From contig JAHZKX010000082.1 of assembly GCA_022600195.1 (NCBI GenBank), positions 1 to 64,000 of the forward strand: DNA of 64,000 nt, written 5' to 3'. Both the position numbers and the translations under genes were made by a program. Origin of the DNA: Planctomycetota bacterium. Lineage in GTDB: Bacteria > Planctomycetota > Planctomycetia > Planctomycetales > Planctomycetaceae. The notes below the pieces were generated by a model that did not search any database, was not told the DNA's origin, and saw only the letters and a list, made by a program, of their open reading frames with translations. Below, in pieces: positions 36,540 to 45,035 of this stretch (position 1 is the stretch's first letter; each line of letters opens with the position of its first letter).

Positions 36540-37847
36540 ATGTCCCATTCTGTTGACCGTCGCGAGTTTCTTAAAAAAGCGTTGATTGCAGGTACCGCTG
36601 TTCCCGCATTGGCCACCTCCCTGCCCCTCTCAACCGTAGCAGGTGCAGTGAAAAAGAAAGGCCCAAATGAAAAACTGAATCTGGCAACAATCGGCGTGGC
36701 AGCGCGTGCGTATTCCAACATCAGCGGAACGAAATCAGAAAACTTTGTCGCACTGTGCGATATCGATTCGCAGCGTTTAGCCAAAGCTTCCAAAGAGTTT
36801 CCCAAAGCAGATACCTACGATGACTATCGCAAGGTTTTTGATCGAAACGATCTCGACGCCGTTCTCGTCAGCACACCCGATCACATGCACGCCCCGGCTG
36901 TAGCAGCCGCCCTGCGAAAAGGGTTACCCGTCTACTGTGAAAAACCACTGACTCACTCAGTGTATGAAGCACGCGTGCTTACCGATCTGGCAAAGAAAGC
37001 CGGAGTTGCCACACAAATGGGGAATCAGATTCACGCCAGCGACAACTATCGTAAGGTTGTAGAAATGGTTCAGTCCGGCGTGATTGGTAATGTCAGACGC
37101 GCCCATGTCTGGTTAGGTGGAGGCGTTCGGCTTGAAGGAAAACGGTCAAAAGAAAATCATCCGCCGGCACACGTCAACTATGATCAGTGGATCGGACCCG
37201 CCCCCTTCCGTCCGTATAATAAAACACACTTCCATTTCGATTGGCGCTACTGGTGGGATTTTGGTAACGGACAGCTGGGTGACTTTGGGTGTCACTACAT
37301 GGATCTTCCCTTCTGGGCATTGAAGTTGAAGTACCCAAAAACAGTCGTGGCGGTCGGCGAAAAAGCGCACAAAGGCGAGAATGAGTGCCCCGGTAAGATG
37401 CGCGTCGATTACGAATTCGATGCCCGGGGAGATCTGCCACCCGTGCATATGACCTGGTATCATGGTGGCTGGAAGCCCAAAGGCGCAGAAGTCTATGAGA
37501 AAGGGAGTGCCGTTCTGTTTGAAGGCGACGATGGTCGTATCCTGGCAGATTACGGCACCAATAAAATCTTCATGGAAGCCGGCAAAGAAGCCAAGCCCGT
37601 CAAACCATTCCTCACACGTCCCCAGACGCATCATATTGAATGGCTGGACGCCATCCGCAATGGAACTCCCACAGGCAGTAACTTTGCTTACGCCGGTCCT
37701 TTGACGGAAACCGTGTTGTTAGGCAACGTCTCTTATCGTGTAGGACAAAAGAAACTCGAATGGGACGCGGAAAACCTCAAAGTCACCAACGTCCCCGAAG
37801 CCGCCCAATACATCAAACGCGAATACCGCAAAGGTTGGACGCTCTAA
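36540..37847 (+). CDS. Tat-exported Gfo/Idh/MocA family oxidoreductase
   Basis: The start is the ATG at 36540, with AAGGAGA seven bases upstream; 36492 is an in-frame alternative without such a site. A Tat signal RREFLKKALIAGTAVPAL ends near VAGA. An NAD-binding Rossmann domain (about 45-165) has LATIGVAARAYSN and the family EKP motif (YCEKPLTHSVYEA). The C-terminal domain has HFHFDWRYWWDFGNGQLGD with GCHYMDLPFWAL. Planctomycetes carry many such enzymes, which act on sugars or their derivatives. Substrate unknown. Confidence 0.9.
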   Translation: MSHSVDRREFLKKALIAGTAVPALATSLPLSTVAGAVKKKGPNEKLNLATIGVAARAYSNISGTKSENFVALCDIDSQRLAKASKEFPKADTYDDYRKVFDRNDLDAVLVSTPDHMHAPAVAAALRKGLPVYCEKPLTHSVYEARVLTDLAKKAGVATQMGNQIHASDNYRKVVEMVQSGVIGNVRRAHVWLGGGVRLEGKRSKENHPPAHVNYDQWIGPAPFRPYNKTHFHFDWRYWWDFGNGQLGDFGCHYMDLPFWALKLKYPKTVVAVGEKAHKGENECPGKMRVDYEFDARGDLPPVHMTWYHGGWKPKGAEVYEKGSAVLFEGDDGRILADYGTNKIFMEAGKEAKPVKPFLTRPQTHHIEWLDAIRNGTPTGSNFAYAGPLTETVLLGNVSYRVGQKKLEWDAENLKVTNVPEAAQYIKREYRKGWTL

Positions 37848-37904
37848 GTGCTACGAAAATAACGAACTGGTTTCAGTTTGCAGTTCGTGTGAGTAAATAA
37901 ATAA

Positions 37905-37933
37905 GCGCCCGCTGGTTCAAAATCAGCAGGCGC
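37905..37933. repeat. Imperfect hairpin, copy 1 of a repeated intergenic motif
   Basis: GCGCCCGCTG (37905-37914) pairs with CAGCAGGCGC (37924-37933) with one mismatch. Its core CCCGCTGGTTCAAAATCAGC matches the core of the hairpin at 40131-40153 except at two positions. It has no T-run. Confidence 0.55.
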
Positions 37934-37941
37934 AACCAGTC

Positions 37942-37984
37942 AAAAGGCTGTCAACGGGCATACGCTACGTTGACAGCCTTTTTG
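37942..37984 (+). terminator. Rho-independent terminator after the Gfo/Idh/MocA gene
   Basis: A perfect 15-bp stem AAAAGGCTGTCAACG (37942-37956) with CGTTGACAGCCTTTT (37968-37982), 11-base loop and a T5 tail. A second imperfect hairpin (37905-37933) precedes it and shares its core sequence with the terminator at 40124-40160. Confidence 0.9.
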
Positions 37985-38096
37985 CTGTTTTATGGATTTT
38001 TACGATGAGTTATCGTAGGATACCAATGAAGCGGAGTCGCTCCCGCACAGGTTTCCATCCACGGGCGAAGTCAAGAGTATTGCCAAAGGTTCTCTC

Positions 38097-38342
38097 ATGA
38101 AGAAATTAACCGAACGACAAAAACAGATCCTCAGCTTCATCCGCGTCTACAAAGCTAAAACGGGCGAGGCGCCGACAGTGCGCGAAATCGGCAATGCGTT
38201 CGGCATGAGCTCAACCAACGGCGTCAGCAATCATCTGAAAGCCATAGAAGCCAAAGGTAAACTAAAGCGCTTAGGCTTCATGCCGCGGGGAATTGAAGTC
38301 TTGGATGATTTAAGGATTCAATTCTGCGGTGTGGTTCAATGA
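38097..38342 (+). CDS. LexA DNA-binding domain protein (no peptidase domain)
   Basis: 81 residues that match only the N-terminal winged helix of LexA: LTERQKQILSFIRVYKAKTG, APTVREIGNAFGMSSTNGVS and NHLKAIEAKGKLKR. The protein ends ten residues after the RGIEVLDD linker start, so the self-cleaving S24 protease domain and dimerisation surface are missing. AAAGG lies nine bases before the ATG. It could be a remnant of a lexA gene, or a working small DNA-binding protein that competes for SOS-type operators. It is flanked by strong terminators and so is transcribed alone. Confidence 0.7.
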   Translation: MKKLTERQKQILSFIRVYKAKTGEAPTVREIGNAFGMSSTNGVSNHLKAIEAKGKLKRLGFMPRGIEVLDDLRIQFCGVVQ

Positions 38343-38389
38343 ATTACTACTTGGAACGGTTATGGAAAAAGTGATTTGAGGAACACCCC

Positions 38390-38866
38390 ATGAGTTCTGA
38401 AGACAATGAGCATGAGCGAATGGATTATATTACCGCTGATGCACCTACATTTCTTCTGAAGACATGGATACCACTCTCAGCGGTCTTCTTCTGGATGGTC
38501 ATTTCTGTGAATTGGATTCCCTGGGGAGTCTGGAACTCGAAAACAGCAGGGCTAGTCGTTCTGCAAATGCTTACAGTGATTCCCATATTTTATTTAATCC
38601 ACTATTTCGTTTCTGGCTATGCGGATGGTGTCTGGATTGATGATGAAAATGAAAGCATTCTTTTTCAGAAAGATGGTACGACAGAAAAAACCGCTCTAAA
38701 AAATATTGAAGAAGTAAAAAGTTCCTATTTTCTTTGGGGTGCGCCATTCAATTCCAAACAATACCTGGTAAGGATCAAGTTCACTGAACCGATTGAAATG
38801 GGGAAAAAGATTCGTTTTTTATCAGAAGCCCCGTCGGTAACTGTGATCCTGATAAGATGGTATTAG
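38390..38866 (+). CDS. Membrane protein with two helices, C-terminus possibly shifted
   Basis: 158 residues with two hydrophobic segments (about 27-47, WIPLSAVFFWMVISVNWI; about 54-75, GLVVLQMLTVIPIFYLIHYF) and a soluble C-terminal half. No family recognised. The frame ends ILIRWY, but the other frame from about 38851 continues DPDKMVLEKLIERIKMSSP to a stop at 38903. That reads more naturally as the true end, suggesting a single-base indel near 38850. Confidence 0.6.
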   Translation: MSSEDNEHERMDYITADAPTFLLKTWIPLSAVFFWMVISVNWIPWGVWNSKTAGLVVLQMLTVIPIFYLIHYFVSGYADGVWIDDENESILFQKDGTTEKTALKNIEEVKSSYFLWGAPFNSKQYLVRIKFTEPIEMGKKIRFLSEAPSVTVILIRWY

Positions 38867-38956
38867 AAAAACTAATAGAGCGAATTAAAATGAGTTCACC
38901 ATGACATGGTAAATCGAACTGTGGCAAAAAACGAGGTTGGATTCGGTGCGTGAAAG

Positions 38957-40099
38957 ATGACACAACAGGGATCAAATCAAATACCCGTTAGCCGATTTCG
39001 TTGGGTCTGGCGATCCGGCGGGCTTATAGTCTTGCTATGCCTGATGGTGTATTTCGCTTCGGTTTACATGAATTCGCGGGCGATTCAGAAGCTGGAAGCG
39101 ATCGATGAAACTATTCGCTATACAACCAGACCTGGAATGCTTCTCGGAATAATCCCCAAGAGTTGGCGTTTTCGACTTTCAGAAACATTGGGGAATCAAC
39201 GACTCATTCCATTTCAAATTGTGACAGAAATCAATTGCAGTTCCACCACAATCACTGATAACGATCTTGGTCTGTTGTGTGAATTTAAAGACCTTGAGGC
39301 TCTCGATCTTGGAAATACAGAGATCAGTGATGCCGGGCTGATCAAGCTGAAAGGACTTTCAAACCTAAAGGAGTTGAGTCTTGCTGAAACCAAAGTATCA
39401 GATGCCGGTTTATTTCATCTACAAGATTTTGTGAATCTGGAGGAACTTACTCTTTCTGAAACAGCAATCAGTGACACGGGATTGATTTACCTTAAGAAAA
39501 TGAAGCAGCTGAATTCACTCTACCTGGTAAAGACTGGAGTGAGTGATCAGGGTCTGGCACTCCTCAAACAATTTGTTTCACTGAAAATTCTTGGTCTTGG
39601 TAATACTCAAGTGAGTGATGCGGGTTTGGTTCACTTGCAGGGGCTTACGAAACTGCAATACCTTGATTTTTCTGGTACAAAAATTACGGACGCTGGCCTG
39701 TTCCATCTGAGAGAATTAAAAAACATACTCTTCCTCTTTTTAGACGATACCCAAGTTACTGATGCTGGTATGGTTTATCTGGAAGGAATGCAAGATCTTT
39801 ACTGGCTCAATTTAGATCATACCCAGGTTGGTGATGCAGGTTTGGTACATTTACAAGGTCTGAAGGAACTTGCAGATCTCTATCTCAACAACACGCAGAT
39901 TACAAATGCCGGACTGGTCCATCTGCAAGGACTTTCACAACTACGGGGGCTTGCCATTAAGAACACGCGCGTTAGTGATGCCGGGTTGAATCACCTGAAA
40001 GGTCTCACAAACCTGTTTGCCATTGAGTACGACGAAACAAAGATCACGGAAGCGGGGATCAAGCACCTTCGCGAATTTTTACCAGGATTATCTGATTAG
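38957..40099 (+). CDS. Membrane-anchored leucine-rich-repeat protein
   Basis: 380 residues. An N-terminal helix (about 18-36, GGLIVLLCLMVYFASVYM) anchors it. From residue 99 to the end come twelve repeats with exact 24-residue spacing, consensus VSDAGLxxLxGLxxLxxLxLxxT, as in VSDAGLVHLQGLTKLQYLDF. The repeats would form a curved solenoid used for protein binding. Large paralogue sets of this kind are typical of Planctomycetes. No ligand can be named. A bidirectional terminator lies 25 bases downstream. Confidence 0.85.
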   Translation: MTQQGSNQIPVSRFRWVWRSGGLIVLLCLMVYFASVYMNSRAIQKLEAIDETIRYTTRPGMLLGIIPKSWRFRLSETLGNQRLIPFQIVTEINCSSTTITDNDLGLLCEFKDLEALDLGNTEISDAGLIKLKGLSNLKELSLAETKVSDAGLFHLQDFVNLEELTLSETAISDTGLIYLKKMKQLNSLYLVKTGVSDQGLALLKQFVSLKILGLGNTQVSDAGLVHLQGLTKLQYLDFSGTKITDAGLFHLRELKNILFLFLDDTQVTDAGMVYLEGMQDLYWLNLDHTQVGDAGLVHLQGLKELADLYLNNTQITNAGLVHLQGLSQLRGLAIKNTRVSDAGLNHLKGLTNLFAIEYDETKITEAGIKHLREFLPGLSD

Positions 40100-40123
40100 A
40101 TCATCAGAGCACAGCTTAATAAA

Positions 40124-40160
40124 AAAAGAGCCCGCCGATTCAAAATCAGCAGGCTCTTTT
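40124..40160. terminator. Bidirectional terminator between convergent genes
   Basis: A 17-bp stem with two C-A mismatches, 40124-40140 with 40144-40160 around a very short loop. A/T runs sit at both ends, so it serves the plus-strand LRR gene and the minus-strand Tyr-rich gene. Its core is a near-copy of the hairpin at 37905-37933. Confidence 0.85.
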
Positions 40161-40178
40161 ATTCAATAAATTCGTTGT

Positions 40179-40565
40179 TTATTTATATTTGACGACCGAC
40201 CTGTAATAGGGGTGAAACAATCCCGGTCTTTTATTTTTGTAAACCACTCTGCGTGGAGCGTAATAGGTGGCTACCGGTGGAGCATAGTAGGTCGTCACAG
40301 GCTGCACAACAACCGGAGCGGGTTGATAATACACCGGTACAACACCAGGCACGGGAACGACAGCCGGTGCATAGTAACTTGTAATCGCGGGTTGGTAATA
40401 GGCGGTTGTTACGGGAGCAGGCATTGCATAAACGGGGGCAGGGCCCACGTAGGCAAAAGGAGAGCCATAATAGGTAACAACACGGCCACCCGCGTCGGAA
40501 ACTTGTGGCATCATTGTGAAACAGGCAACGACAGCAGCCGCAGCTAAAAACATTCGGATTCGCAT
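40179..40565 (-). CDS. Exported Tyr/Pro/Val-rich protein
   Basis: The start is set at the ATG at 40565 (MRIRMFLAAAAVVACFTMMP), with AGGAGTGAG upstream. A signal peptide ends SDA. The mature protein is low complexity, built from Tyr-Tyr, Pro-Ala, Val-Val and Ala-Pro units such as VVPVYYQPAPVVVQPVTTYY, and ends with a basic segment (RRVVYKNKRPGLFHPYYRSVVKYK, shown in part). It may be a structural or surface protein; tyrosine-rich secreted proteins of this sort are common in Planctomycetes. No enzymatic motif is present. Confidence 0.7.
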   Translation of the reverse strand: MRIRMFLAAAAVVACFTMMPQVSDAGGRVVTYYGSPFAYVGPAPVYAMPAPVTTAYYQPAITSYYAPAVVPVPGVVPVYYQPAPVVVQPVTTYYAPPVATYYAPRRVVYKNKRPGLFHPYYRSVVKYK

Positions 40566-40856
40566 GGGACTCACTCCTGATCAGAGAAAATTGTGTCTGA
40601 GGTTGAACGCAGATCAGTGCAACACACCCTCGCTACTTAGTGCCTCCGGTTTGACCATCAGTAAATACTGAGGCCACCTCTCACGTCCCTGCGAGTTCTC
40701 GGTTTCAATCTAATTCAACTGGGTAAGTTGTTCTGCTTATATCGATTATACCGGGAATTCCGCTCACAGCTACCAGCCAGCTCAAATATTTTTGAACACA
40801 TTCAAATCAACGAACTGTGATGTAAATCAGGCTGGAATCAGGGTTAAAGCGGTGAA

Positions 40857-41822
40857 TCAAGTGTTCTGTTCCCGTCGGGCGGCTTCGATCAGCCCCTGAA
40901 GGTATCCAAAAGCGTGCAAACGACCCTGCATCGTATAACCGGGTTCCCCTGACTCCTCTCCTACGAGCTGGGGCACATGATCAGGGCGAATCGGGCCCGT
41001 AAAACCAATCTGCTGATATGCTTTAATCGCGGCGTACATGTCCGTCGGACCATTATCGTGAAAGGTTTCGACAAAGCGTTCACGCCTCCCTTTGATATCA
41101 CGGAAATGCACATATTTGATGTAAGGCCCTAATCGCTGAATCGTGGACGGAATTTCAACGCCCATTTCAGCAAACGTTCCCTGGCAAAAACAGATCGCAT
41201 TCGCGGGGCTGGGAACAAGTTGCATCAGCCTTTCAAATCCTTCTACTGAGTTCATGATCCGTGCTTTTTCCATAAAACGATCCAATGGCGGATCATCCGG
41301 ATGCATGGCCAGGGTGACGCCGCACTCTTCAGCAACGGGAATCAGTTCTTTGAGAAACCGTTCCAGATGGGACCAGAGTTCATCTGCTGAAAGCGGACTG
41401 TCATTGTTCTGCTGTGTTGTCTCAGATAGTGAAACCGCCTGTTCTGCTTGATCCACATCAAAGCCGGTCACGAGAGCGCCGCCCCTTTCGCGCTCATCCA
41501 ATTTGGTGCGCACCCAGTCGGTCCCTGCCATAAAATTATAACAGACAAACGGAATCCCAGCCGTCTGCATGTTCTGTAACAGTTCTTTCATCTCCTCAAT
41601 CTCTCCATCGAACTGCGCATTTCCCAGCTTGATATTCTCGATGGGCAGATAACCTTCAATGGCAGCAATAGCCAAGTCAAACTTCTCGACTTGGCTTTTG
41701 ATCGCCATCAAGCAATCCAGTCCCTTCCCCGGATAGCGGATCGTAACGTGAGTTACACCAATTTGTGAGAGTAACTGCAGGTTGTCATCGGTAAAGGGAG
41801 TTACAACAGAAGTCAGTTGCAT
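40857..41822 (-). CDS. uxuA: Mannonate dehydratase
   Basis: 321 residues of TIM-barrel form with the UxuA landmarks: VTIRYPGKGLDCL start, VCYNFMAGTDWVRT, LAMHPDDPPL, ICFCQGTFAEMG, YIKYVHFRDIKG, FHDNGPTDMYAAIKAY and IRPDHVPQL. It removes water from D-mannonate to give 2-keto-3-deoxygluconate in hexuronate breakdown. The MR/MLE dehydratase, M81 peptidase and RraA genes nearby suggest a sugar-acid region. It is divergent from fhs. Confidence 0.85.
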   Translation of the reverse strand: MQLTSVVTPFTDDNLQLLSQIGVTHVTIRYPGKGLDCLMAIKSQVEKFDLAIAAIEGYLPIENIKLGNAQFDGEIEEMKELLQNMQTAGIPFVCYNFMAGTDWVRTKLDERERGGALVTGFDVDQAEQAVSLSETTQQNNDSPLSADELWSHLERFLKELIPVAEECGVTLAMHPDDPPLDRFMEKARIMNSVEGFERLMQLVPSPANAICFCQGTFAEMGVEIPSTIQRLGPYIKYVHFRDIKGRRERFVETFHDNGPTDMYAAIKAYQQIGFTGPIRPDHVPQLVGEESGEPGYTMQGRLHAFGYLQGLIEAARREQNT

Positions 41823-42061
41823 GGTCGTTTCGATTCCTCTATATCATTTAGCAATACCATCTCAGGCAGCAGCGAGAATTAACTCCTGTAGTTCGTATGC
41901 AAGTCGTTTCAGTTGTCAATTCTTGACGTTTGTTTTCAAATTCACAATGACTGCCAGAAAGATTTCAAAAGTTAATCGTTGGAAAAGATGATTTTTTTGT
42001 AAAGGGTGCTATATTACAATGGTCTGCATCAAACAGGATATCAACTTACAGGAAGCACGGC

Positions 42062-43756
42062 ATGAGCCCACAAAATCAATCAATTTCCGACGATCAACCG
42101 CAGGACATCAATTTGATCGCGGAAAATCTGGGCTTAAGCCGCGATGATTATGAGCCTTATGGACGCGCTAAAGCAAAGCTCGTGCATGGTCTCGAACAGA
42201 AACTGAGTGACCGGCCTCTTGCCAAATATATTGGTGTGACCGCGGTGAACCCCACGCCCCTGGGGGAAGGAAAAACTGTCGTGGCGATTGGGCTGGCGAT
42301 GGCTTTATCTCAACTGGGGCACTCCGCGATGGGAACGCTGCGCGAACCATCATTAGCGCCCGTGTTTGGAATTAAAGGAGGTGGTGCGGGCGGCGGAAAA
42401 TGTACCCTGGAACCTCAAGCAGACATCAACCTGCATTTTACTGGCGACATGCATGCCGTCACTGCAGCCAACAATCTCCTGGCCAGCATCATCGATAACC
42501 ATTTGAAGCGAAGAAAATCTCCAGAAATCAATCCAGCGACAATCACCTGGCGGCGTTGTATCGATTTATGTGACCGGGGATTAGGCCACGTCGTAACGGG
42601 CCTGGATCATGTGCCACAGGCACCTTTGCGTGAGACCGGCTTTGATCTGTCGGCTGCTTCCGAAGTCATGGCGATTCTTGCACTCGCCACCAATCTTACC
42701 GATTTGAGAGAGCGCCTGGGCCGCATTGTGGCAGGGATGACTTTCGAAAAAAAACCGGTGACCGTGGAAGAGCTGGGGTGTGCCGGTGCAATGGCAGCGC
42801 TGCTTGTGGATGCATTTCGCCCGAATCTGGTACAAAGTTGCGAGCAAACACCTTTTCTCGTGCACACCGGACCCTTTGGAAACATTGCACACGGCAACAG
42901 TTCCGTCATCGCAGATTTAATTGCCGTGCGGTTGGCCGATTATGTTGTGACGGAAAGTGGCTTTGGCTCCGATTGTGGTGCGGAAAAATTTTACGATATC
43001 AAATGTCGCATCAGTGGTCTCATACCGGATGCCGAAGTTCTTGTTTGCACGGCACGATCTTTGAAGCTTCAAAGTGGACAATTCAATGTGCGTCCCGGCA
43101 AGCCGTTACCCGCAGCGCTCCTGGAAGAGAATCTGGATGCCCTGCATGCCGGGGCCCAAAACTTGAAAGCACATATTGATATCATTCGGCAATTTTCGCT
43201 GCCCACTGTGGTGGCAATTAACGCCTTTCCTGATGATAGTGAGCGTGAACTGGAAGAAATCCGTCGCATTGCTCTGGAACAGGGGGCTGCTGCCGCCGTT
43301 GTGACAGATGCGTTTGCGCAGGGAAGCCAAGGGGCAATCAAATTGGCTGAAGCCGTCATCCAGGCAGCCGCGCAGCCAAATCAGTTTGCATGTCTCTATC
43401 CCCTGGAGTTTTCGATTGAAGACAAAATTAAAACCCTCGCAAAAAAAATCTACGGCGCGGAACGTGTGGAATACGAACCATTGGCACGCCGTCGTGTGCA
43501 GGAATATGAAAAACTGGGGTTTGGAAATCTGCCAGTCTGCATCGCGAAAACACAGTATTCGCTTTCACACGATCCCGGTTTATTAGGACGTCCTCAAGGA
43601 TTTACCTTTCCGGTTCGCGATGTCCGTCTCTCAGCCGGCGCCGGATTTCTGTATGCCTTGTGTGGAGAAGTACGGACGATGCCGGGTTTAACCTCCAAAC
43701 CAGCCGCATATGACATCGACATCGATCAATGGGGAAATATCACGGGACTGAAATAA
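42062..43756 (+). CDS. fhs: Formate-tetrahydrofolate ligase
   Basis: 564 residues, the normal length. The nucleotide loop TPLGEGKT (65-72) is followed by REPSLAPVFGIKGGGAGGG, TGDMHAVTAANNLL and TESGFGSDCGAEKF, all family signatures. It makes 10-formyl-tetrahydrofolate from formate, ATP and tetrahydrofolate. With the Fae homologue at 12.5 kb it suggests both folate- and methanopterin-linked C1 chemistry in this organism. Confidence 0.95.
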   Translation: MSPQNQSISDDQPQDINLIAENLGLSRDDYEPYGRAKAKLVHGLEQKLSDRPLAKYIGVTAVNPTPLGEGKTVVAIGLAMALSQLGHSAMGTLREPSLAPVFGIKGGGAGGGKCTLEPQADINLHFTGDMHAVTAANNLLASIIDNHLKRRKSPEINPATITWRRCIDLCDRGLGHVVTGLDHVPQAPLRETGFDLSAASEVMAILALATNLTDLRERLGRIVAGMTFEKKPVTVEELGCAGAMAALLVDAFRPNLVQSCEQTPFLVHTGPFGNIAHGNSSVIADLIAVRLADYVVTESGFGSDCGAEKFYDIKCRISGLIPDAEVLVCTARSLKLQSGQFNVRPGKPLPAALLEENLDALHAGAQNLKAHIDIIRQFSLPTVVAINAFPDDSERELEEIRRIALEQGAAAAVVTDAFAQGSQGAIKLAEAVIQAAAQPNQFACLYPLEFSIEDKIKTLAKKIYGAERVEYEPLARRRVQEYEKLGFGNLPVCIAKTQYSLSHDPGLLGRPQGFTFPVRDVRLSAGAGFLYALCGEVRTMPGLTSKPAAYDIDIDQWGNITGLK

Positions 43757-43789
43757 CAGGTTTCTCTGGTTTCGATCGACGATCGGTCA

Positions 43790-45004
43790 TCAAACCTGAG
43801 TCACGCGATACTGGTTTTTTCCCGGTTCGAACAGTTCTGGTAACCAGGCGACTCCCAGTCCCGGCGATTGGGGAATTTGTATCCGTCCCTGTTCCACTTC
43901 GATTTGCTGGTCAATCAGCTGCGGATACAAAATTCTCAAATGTGCTCGTAAACTTTCCTGCCAGGCAACATTATTCGAACTGGCGGCGACATGTACTCCG
44001 GTCAGTAAAGTCAAAGGTCCCGTGCAGTCATGCATCACGACGGGCACGTTATAAAACTGCGCCAACCGCGTAATGTTTCGAGTCTGCGAGATCCCACCCA
44101 CCCACGTCGGATCAATCATCACAAAGTCAGCAGCCCTTTTTTCGAGCGTCAACCGATAGTCATCAGGACCGTTGAACATTTCACTGACGGCGACAGGGAT
44201 CTGGGCTTTCTCACGAAAATCACTCAACGTATCGACACAATCGACTCGCAACAAATCTTCAGCCCAGAGAATATCGTATTCACGCAAGCGTTTGGCAATG
44301 CGTAACGCAGGAGCCAGTTGAAAAAAACCATGCCCGTCAATAATGAGTTCAATGTTACTTCCCAGCGCTTCACGAATTTTACGAAACGGCTCCAGGGCCC
44401 GCGTGATGTCTTCCTGTGTAATATGCAGTGGCCCGTTGACTTTGTGAGCCGCGAAATCCAGCGTCCAGACTTTCAACGCCTGATAACCTTCCGAAAGCAG
44501 TGATTGAGCCAACTCAACCGGCTCATTGACGGCGGACCAATAGTCATTTAACGGTCCCTGATTTCCCACCGCGCCGTGTCCAGGCCAGGTATGAACGGCT
44601 TTTGAATCGCTGGTCCCACCATAGGAAGGCCCGCCACAACTGTTATACGTGCGGATCGATTTCTGCACACAGCCTCCCAGCAACTGCCAGACGGGTTGCG
44701 ATGTCACCTGCCCAAAAATGTCCCACAATGCCAGATCAATGGCGGAAATCGCTCGCAACTCTGCACCACGTGAACCGAAGTTAGTGGAACGCTCGTAAAG
44801 AAACCGCCAGTGTGCTTCGATATCCAGCGGATTCTTTCCCATCAGATAATGCGACATCCAGTCATGAATTAACGCAGCGACCGCGTGCGGAGCGTAATAC
44901 GTTTCGCCACAGCCCACAATTCCATCACTGGTATGAATCCGTACCAGCAGCAGACCAGGCATGATCGATTCGGCAATCGAAGTTTCTATTTTAGTGATCT
45001 GCAT
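43790..45004 (-). CDS. Enolase-superfamily (MR/MLE) dehydratase
   Basis: The start is set at the ATG at 45004 (MQITKIETSI), with AAAAGGATC upstream; a longer frame to 45088 overlaps the upstream gene. Metal ligands are in the expected order: Asp in ELIIDGHGFF, Glu in DILWAEDLL, Glu in PVAVSEMF. A catalytic His is likely in VVMHDCTGPL. The group includes mannonate, galactonate and other sugar-acid dehydratases; the substrate cannot be settled. It lies 31 bases after the M81 peptidase gene. Confidence 0.8.
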   Translation of the reverse strand: MQITKIETSIAESIMPGLLLVRIHTSDGIVGCGETYYAPHAVAALIHDWMSHYLMGKNPLDIEAHWRFLYERSTNFGSRGAELRAISAIDLALWDIFGQVTSQPVWQLLGGCVQKSIRTYNSCGGPSYGGTSDSKAVHTWPGHGAVGNQGPLNDYWSAVNEPVELAQSLLSEGYQALKVWTLDFAAHKVNGPLHITQEDITRALEPFRKIREALGSNIELIIDGHGFFQLAPALRIAKRLREYDILWAEDLLRVDCVDTLSDFREKAQIPVAVSEMFNGPDDYRLTLEKRAADFVMIDPTWVGGISQTRNITRLAQFYNVPVVMHDCTGPLTLLTGVHVAASSNNVAWQESLRAHLRILYPQLIDQQIEVEQGRIQIPQSPGLGVAWLPELFEPGKNQYRVTQV

Positions 45005-45035
45005 TTGCGATCCTTTTGGAAGAAGTGGACGCTGT

